From Chrysoporthe austroafricana (Eukaryota; Ascomycota; Sordariomycetes; Diaporthales; Cryphonectriaceae), in contig JYIP02000001.1 of assembly GCA_001051155.2 (NCBI GenBank), positions 3,162,001-3,226,000 on the forward strand: DNA of 64,000 bases, written 5' to 3'. This document shows positions 58,972 to 64,000 of this stretch, piece by piece. Both the position numbers and the translations under genes were made by a program. The notes below the pieces were generated by a model, which saw only the letters and a list, made by a program, of their open reading frames with translations, was not told where the DNA came from and did no database searches. Numbering within the stretch: position 1 is the first letter of the stretch; each line of letters starts with the position of its first letter.

Positions 58972-60346
58972 CTACGGTAACTCGATAGTCGCTTGTTCTA
59001 CCACTACCGTCGCCCTCCTCAGACGGTCCATAACTCTGTCTTCGACTTCTGCTGTGGCCGTCTCCTGGGTTTCATCAAGCTGCTCAGCCACGAAGTCTCG
59101 CATCTCGCTCTTGAACGTCTCCATCTCTTCCTCGACCTGAAGCTTATAGTCAAGGACAGCGTCGTCCACTTGGACGTCCACGCGGTCATTCATCTCTTCA
59201 ATCTCTCTTTCTGCATCTCTAAGTCGGCAGTCGAGCTCACTCGTGCACATCTCGAGATGCCGCTCCATTTCCATCTTCTTGCTCTGGATCTCAGCCATGA
59301 TGTCGGTCTTCAGAGTTTTGATCTCAGCCCTTACGAGCTCCGTTACGACTTCTTTCGTCAAAGTTGTCATATACGCTCGATCTTCCTGCCGGGATCGGTG
59401 CAAAACGTCATTGATCTCCTCTCTAAATTGGCGAAACATATTCTCCTTTATGTCTTTGTAGATGGTGTCGGTATGGAGGTCGACACGGCTTTCCTCTCCC
59501 TCGCTATCCCGTCGTCTCTTACGAGACCCGGCGGAAGTACTCGGTTCCCCTTATGGATATCAATTGAAGTGATGCGGTGTATGTATCAATGGAGTCCCTA
59601 CCTGTCTTATGTCCAAATTCTAGAGGCGCCACTGGTGGACCCGCCTCGATGCTGTCGTATGACGGAGGCAATGTTGATGCAGCACAAGACTCATCAGCAG
59701 AGAGTTCAGTATGATCAAGAATTCTTCCGCCGTGGCCAGAGTAAAGCGACAGGACGTCGTCCGCTTCGGCGGTAGAGTGAACGGCCCTGGTTGGGTCGCC
59801 GATAGCATCGGCGAAATCCCGCAGCAAAGAAGTTGAACCGAGGTCTTGGACTTTCAAGAAGACACAGAAGGAAGTAGTTCGGGCAAGAGAGGTCAGGGAG
59901 TGAATTTGTTCGCCGTGCGGTTTGCGCTTCGTTGGGACCAACGGTACGCCATTAGGTACGACCATATCCGCAGGGCTCTTCAAGATGAAGCTCAGATGGA
60001 TAGTTTGAGGGCCCAGCTTGGCACGTATCAGTTCATCAGTTGATATGGCCGGCAGCTCCAGGTTATCGGTCTGCTGACATCGCACGGAAACAACGCGTTC
60101 GGGCCGGATGTACAGAAACAAAGGCGTCTTCTCACGTGGCAAAGCCTTGAGATCCACCGGGACCCGGATTCTGAAAAAGCCATGGCCTTCAGACTGCCTC
60201 TGGACCTTGGTATACCTCACATCAAGCGCCACCTGGAGCGTCGGATTGTCATCTTTCCGATACAAAAGATTCGTCTGGCCGTCGGTGCCAACCCATGTGA
60301 TGATGGCCTGTAGCGCAGTCAGGTTGAGGGACGTCGATTCAGCCAT
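58972..60346 (-). CDS. Fungal coiled-coil protein with PPSYD linker, two exons
   Basis: Exons complement of 59602-60346 and 58972-59549 with a 52 bp intron (GTAGGGAC donor, CCATAAG acceptor) give 440 aa in one frame. The N-terminal ~200 residues form a globular domain (LTALQAIITWVG, LYRKDDNPTLQVALDVRY, LARTTSFCVFLK) of a lineage-specific fungal family without assigned function that I recall only as hypothetical proteins. A PPSYDSIEAGPP linker follows (about 225-240), then a basic patch KRRRDSEGEE just after the intron, and a long coiled coil (about 280-425; for example MDRLRRATVVVEQ). No transmembrane segment. The ATG at 60346 is followed at once by the conserved domain. No key residue appears missing. 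Role unknown; the layout suggests an oligomerising scaffold protein. Confidence 0.75.
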
Positions 60347-60600
60347 GGAATGGCTCGGCCGTCAGGATCCTGACTGCGGGATGAAGCAATTAGCAACTGT
60401 ATCGACCATAAACTAATAGAATCAAGGGGAAGAGAAACCCTCCGCGAGGCGTAGTCTGACTTCGCAACCAGACGATACACCCGCAGAGATGTCCCGCCCG
60501 CCCAGGCTTTCGCGTGTTGTAGAGCGGCAGAGCAGCCTTGACTCTTCGACAAACTCAGGCGCAGAACCCGCGACACTGCAACGGCAGCCGGAATGGCCAG
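60347..60600. promoter_or_regulatory. Upstream region of the coiled-coil gene
   Basis: 254 bp between the coiled-coil gene start and the small ORF at 60601. Open frames are overlapping shadows. No promoter motif recognised. Confidence 0.3.
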
Positions 60601-60879
60601 TCAGTCACGCCCCCAGGTAACCTCGAGCTCTGATAGATACAAGAATCCCCTTCTCACACCCAGGTGAACCTGTAGCTTGGTAGTGAGCGGCGGACAACCG
60701 AGCCCTTCGCGGGAAGAAGTGCGATGTGCAAGTGCAGCTTCTTGCACTGCCGATACAATGTCGCGCCCAGTGCCCCGCTTGAACAAGCGAGTACTAAAGA
60801 ACTGACCCGCGAATGTCTTTTCATCCAGGTGATGGGTATGGTCGGCAATGGGGTCGAGGTGCGCGCTGGTGGTAACCAT
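60601..60879 (-). CDS. Small hypothetical ORF, 92 aa
   Basis: A minus-strand ATG-to-stop frame with codon choice similar to nearby genes. It contains PIADHTHHLDEKTFAGQFF and IVSAVQEAALAHR. I do not recognise a family. It could be a real small gene, one exon of a larger gene, or chance. Confidence 0.3.
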   Translation of the reverse strand: MVTTSAHLDPIADHTHHLDEKTFAGQFFSTRLFKRGTGRDIVSAVQEAALAHRTSSREGLGCPPLTTKLQVHLGVRRGFLYLSELEVTWGRD

Positions 60880-60975
60880 ACTGAGGATGAGAGAGGTTGA
60901 AGGACGAAAAGCCCCTGACTCCGGAGGCTGGGATTCTATGCTATGCCAAGTGTTGGGCGGGGCTCGTTGCCACGT

Positions 60976-61008
60976 GGGTTGGCTCAGGGTTGGCTCAGGG
61001 TTAGCTCA
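60976..61008 (+). repeat. Three 11 bp direct repeats
   Basis: GGGTTGGCTCA twice, then GGGTTAGCTCA (one G-to-A). Directly preceded by CACGTG at 60971-60976, an E-box-like palindrome. Confidence 0.7.
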
Positions 61009-61077
61009 AGTCACCCAACGTCAATCAAGTCGATGTTACGTACGCGTAGTTTACCACACTGTAGTAGTCACATAGGG

Positions 61078-61192
61078 GCTATACAAATGGTAGTCAGGTT
61101 GCTATATAAATGGTAGTCAGGTTGCTATACAAATGGTAGTCAGGTTGCTATACAAATGGTAGTCAGGTTGCTATACAAATGGTAGTCAGGTT
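61078..61192 (+). repeat. Tandem repeat, 5 x 23 bp
   Basis: Five head-to-tail copies of a unit beginning GCTATACAAATGG and ending TAGTCAGGTT (23 bp). Copy 2 differs by one C-to-T (TATATAAA). The period is exact. Confidence 0.95.
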
Positions 61193-61467
61193 GCTTAGCC
61201 ATTCAATCTATCTAAGCTAGAAAGTCACGGCTATATATATGAATATTTGGCAAACCCTAACCTTTGATTATGTAATAAAGAATGACAGGGTAGTTCGTGC
61301 ACACCCTGTAAATCCCTTCGCACCCTTATCAGGTAGAGCCCTATAGCCTCTACCACACACACAGATCATCGTCAGGTGACAGAAGTCATTCAGAATATTC
61401 ATTCTGAGGATGCTGCCAAACTTTTAAGCTTTTTAAATTTTCTGTACTGGAAAAAGGCGAATTCTTC
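61193..61467. other. Intergenic, right of tandem repeat
   Basis: AT-rich stretch with CCCTAACC near 61255. No gene or further repeat recognised. Confidence 0.3.
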
Positions 61468-61788
61468 TCAGTCCTTCGTGTACGAGATACTGAGAGAGAT
61501 CATCAGTCCGAGATAACTCCCCTGGATGTCTGTTTCCCCGCCCAACTGAATCGGCCTTGGAATCAGCAGCTCTTCCTCTCCCCCAGGAGCCATGTCTGTT
61601 GGATCAAGAGGAGGCCCCTCCGGGGCGGCATTTATGATTGGTTTTGGCTTGATCAGCTCCCTAATTGATGATGCTAGTACCCTAGGGTTTCTGGGTTCAT
61701 TTCCGTCGCCGAGAGGCTGGGAGGGCCAGCTCTGATTCAACATTTCGGATATTATACTGTGGCAGCAACGAGAATATGTAGATGTCAA
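61468..61788 (-). CDS. Hypothetical ORF, 106 aa, downstream of ankyrin gene
   Basis: A minus-strand frame with Pro/Glu-rich composition (SSIRELIKPKPIINAAPEG, LLIPRPIQLGG). No family recognised. It lies 113 bp beyond the stop of the ankyrin gene on the same strand and could be chance or an exon of a transcript variant. Confidence 0.2.
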   Translation of the reverse strand: MTSTYSRCCHSIISEMLNQSWPSQPLGDGNEPRNPRVLASSIRELIKPKPIINAAPEGPPLDPTDMAPGGEEELLIPRPIQLGGETDIQGSYLGLMISLSISYTKD

Positions 61789-61901
61789 ATATCATCATCA
61801 TCCATAGAGATTAGAGTTTCTAAGCTAATTGAGGATACAGAACACAAATGCTGCCAGAGGTGCGCGATCGGAATCATCGTATATTTGGTCGTCTCCCGAG
61901 G

Positions 61902-64000
61902 CTAGCATTGTGTGCCCGGATCGTCCTCTACCCAAGCCGCAAACCTGTTACTGTTCTCTTTCGGGTTGGTTGTATGTCCGACCGCCTCCGCATTTTCTTG
62001 AGCTGCCTTACACATATACAGGTAATCCTCCACATCCTTGTGCATATTATGCACCGCAAGCTGAATCGCGGTTTTATGGTCGGAGTCCCTTGCGTCGATG
62101 TCGGCGCCATGGGCGACAAGTGTCCTGACAATTTCAACATACCCCTGAGATGCGGCATGATGTAAGGCAGTTCGATCTTCGCCATCCCTATCATGAATGA
62201 GCTGATTCGCCCTCCAAAGCAGAAGTTCCGTCACCTTAACGTGTCCACCAATGATAGCCCAGTAGAGGGCTGTGTGACCGCTATAGTCTCCCTGTTTAGG
62301 ATCAACTCCCATGTCGAGGAGCAGCATCACGGCCAAATGCTGTCCTTTGTGAGCGGCGACATGGAGTGGAGTCATCTCACCCTTCTTCGTGGATTTGGTG
62401 CTGGCCTTATTGGTGAGTAGAAGCCACATCATAGCAAGCTGGCCCTTCTCTGCCGCCGAGTAAAGAGGCGTGTTGCCTTGCTTGTCAGGCTTGTCTATGT
62501 CCGCACCAGCTTGAATCAATAGCCATGCTGTCATACCCTGCCCATATTCAACAGCCCAGCGTAGGGGCGTCCAGCCTTTGGCATCCGGGGCGTTGAGATT
62601 AACGTGCTTCTCGATGAGAAATCGTACCAGAGCCTCGCGGCCTTCTCCGGCTGCAATTCTGATGAGACTCCAGTCCTCACCGCCCGAGGGCTCTGGCTCG
62701 GTTGATGCATTGTAACTGATGAGCAGTTCAACGGTTCTCCAATGGCCCCGGTCTGCTGCCCAGCGGAGAGCAGTCTCACCCTTCTTGTCTCGCTTATTGA
62801 CTTTCGCTCCTGCATCGAGGAGCTTCTGCACAATCCGGGACTGGCCATTCGCAGCAGCATAATGTAATGGTGTCCACTCTCGATATTCGTCTGCCAGGTC
62901 GAGTTTAGGTTTCCGTGGGGAGGCAAGTAGGATCTCTACGGAGGCGAGATCTTCATTTGCGACGGCAAGATAGAGTGCTGTTCTCCCTTTGAAGTCTTTG
63001 GCGTTCAAATCGACGCTCTTGTCGATGAGGAATTTCAAGAAGCTGTGCTGTCTGTAAGTAGTAGCCCAGTGGAGCACAGTTTCTTCGTGACCCGTGCAAG
63101 CGTTAATATCAACACTCTTGAGCCGTTTCTCCTTTTTGAAGGCTTTCGAGACCAGACTGACCAAGCCAAAATAGGCGGCAACATGCAACCCGGATACATC
63201 TTTCTCGTCGCGAATCTTGAAGTTGCACATGATCTGCGTCGCATTCTTGAGCCCCTGCGTGTCTGAAAGAAACTTCCAGGCGAGATGATTGATGTTGCCA
63301 GTCACACCGCGTGACAGATGGTGCCCCCAATGATCTGCTGCGTACCTGAGGAATGGATACTCCTCGCATCGGTTCTTTAAATCTTGGAGAGATGGTTCCG
63401 GTTCTGATTTAGAGGATTCTGCGGCGGGTGCGTACTGAAGGCACACTAAACAGGCGTCCGTGATCATGGACTGGGCGCCTACTAGCAATCCGTCTTTCTC
63501 ATTATTGATCAAGTACTCCCTCGCTGTGTCATGTTGTAAAGAGACCGCCCCGGCTTTCTTATCCAAGATCACTATACCGGCACAAACCTCCGACAGGGTG
63601 AATTCGAAGCTAGGAGGAATGAGGGCTGGTGATTTCTTTGGAAGACAGCATTGACGAGATCGAATATCTTCACGGTCGTTGTAAATGGCGATTGCGTGGC
63701 ACAATTCGTCAACCTTGAGCGGCCTTTCGGCATACACCAGCCACGACAAGATGAAGCCAATCTCTCTTGACCTTCCCGATGTACTAGATTGCTTCTTGAG
63801 CCGCTCAATAGCTTGCCTGTAAAACTCGTCTGGAGTCTCGGGAAGATTCTTGGAGCATTTCTCTAACGAAGAGAGGCATTTTTCAAATGTCGAGATCATT
63901 CCACGCGTTGAATGGGCTTTAAGCGACTCCAAATGAAGAGTCGCTAGCAGAAAACTATGCACGTCAATAGTGACTCGACCCAGCCCCAAGTGCTCATTGG
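61902..64000 (-). CDS. NACHT/ankyrin-repeat (NLR-like) protein, 5' part beyond window
   Basis: An open minus-strand frame runs from the right edge to TAG at 61902, at least 698 codons. The start is not in the window: the frame continues past 63989 without an ATG. Residues from the edge to about 60 (LATLHLESLKAHSTRG) and the following IGFILSWLVYAERPLKVDELCHAI (about 78-102) are the C-terminal side and winged-helix of a NACHT module; VSLQHDTAREYLI follows at about 155. Ankyrin repeats fill about 260-665, about eleven units, with GWTPLRWAVEYG, MTPLHVAAHKG and ALHHAASQGYVEIVRTLVAHGADIDARD-type signatures (partial). Proteins of this architecture are fungal NLR-like receptors often linked to allorecognition or defence. 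The N-terminal effector domain and the P-loop must lie right of 64000, so class cannot be stated. Confidence 0.85.
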   Translation of the reverse strand, partial: NEHLGLGRVTIDVHSFLLATLHLESLKAHSTRGMISTFEKCLSSLEKCSKNLPETPDEFYRQAIERLKKQSSTSGRSREIGFILSWLVYAERPLKVDELCHAIAIYNDREDIRSRQCCLPKKSPALIPPSFEFTLSEVCAGIVILDKKAGAVSLQHDTAREYLINNEKDGLLVGAQSMITDACLVCLQYAPAAESSKSEPEPSLQDLKNRCEEYPFLRYAADHWGHHLSRGVTGNINHLAWKFLSDTQGLKNATQIMCNFKIRDEKDVSGLHVAAYFGLVSLVSKAFKKEKRLKSVDINACTGHEETVLHWATTYRQHSFLKFLIDKSVDLNAKDFKGRTALYLAVANEDLASVEILLASPRKPKLDLADEYREWTPLHYAAANGQSRIVQKLLDAGAKVNKRDKKGETALRWAADRGHWRTVELLISYNASTEPEPSGGEDWSLIRIAAGEGREALVRFLIEKHVNLNAPDAKGWTPLRWAVEYGQGMTAWLLIQAGADIDKPDKQGNTPLYSAAEKGQLAMMWLLLTNKASTKSTKKGEMTPLHVAAHKGQHLAVMLLLDMGVDPKQGDYSGHTALYWAIIGGHVKVTELLLWRANQLIHDRDGEDRTALHHAASQGYVEIVRTLVAHGADIDARDSDHKTAIQLAVHNMHKDVEDYLYMCKAAQENAEAVGHTTNPKENSNRFAAWVEDDPGTQC

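Noticed and set aside
1..64000. tRNA, rRNA or CRISPR features
   Set aside because: No cloverleaf, rRNA-like or spaced-repeat pattern was seen by eye; CRISPR is not expected in a eukaryote.

Overview
The window comes from a filamentous ascomycete (Pezizomycotina). Evidence: host genes with 46-69 bp introns and canonical fungal splice sites, fungus-restricted families (a FunK1-type kinase, a DUF7924 protein, a NACHT/ankyrin protein), and a large AT-rich block of Ty3/Gypsy retrotransposons riddled with C-to-T / G-to-A changes and TAA/TAG stops, the signature of repeat-induced point mutation (RIP). The species cannot be named from sequence alone.

Bases 1-48495 are a nest of seven LTR retrotransposon copies with no host gene. 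Family 1 (207-208 bp LTRs; gag-like ORF, protease, RT, integrase, chromodomain) has two copies in opposite orientation: A (1-7719, minus, cut by the window edge) and B (13362-24017, plus). Family 2 (411-442 bp LTRs starting TGTTATGA and ending TCATAACA; gag zinc knuckle, protease, RT, RNase H, integrase, chromodomain) has D (7720-8547, fragment), C (8548-48495, split by three insertions), E (25648-32962, minus), F (33350-48010, split) and G (37371-44690, minus). Target duplications fix the order: D first, C into D, then A into D, B, E and F into C, and G into F. G is the youngest and least mutated.

Three family-2 copies (E, F, G) carry, antisense to gag-pol and between the chromodomain and the 3' LTR, an ORF whose cysteine spacing is that of a fungal Zn2Cys6 DNA-binding domain followed by a charged helix-rich region. 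This is the most unusual object in the window.

Bases 48496-64000 have ordinary base composition and hold host-type genes: a FunK1-type kinase (849 aa, two exons), a sirtuin with an early stop and a lost catalytic histidine (both C-to-T at CpA), a DUF7924 protein (518 aa, three exons), a divergently oriented decayed relative-type gene cut by an LTR, a mosaic of four LTR pieces with little mutation, a 29-codon piece of a psq/pogo transposase, a two-exon coiled-coil gene (440 aa), a 5 x 23 bp tandem repeat, and the 3' part of a NACHT/ankyrin gene that runs off the right edge. All the intact host genes are on the minus strand. The gene set (kinase with an E-x-K module, DUF7924, NLR-like protein) is typical of accessory, fast-evolving fungal regions. 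That they cooperate is not shown.
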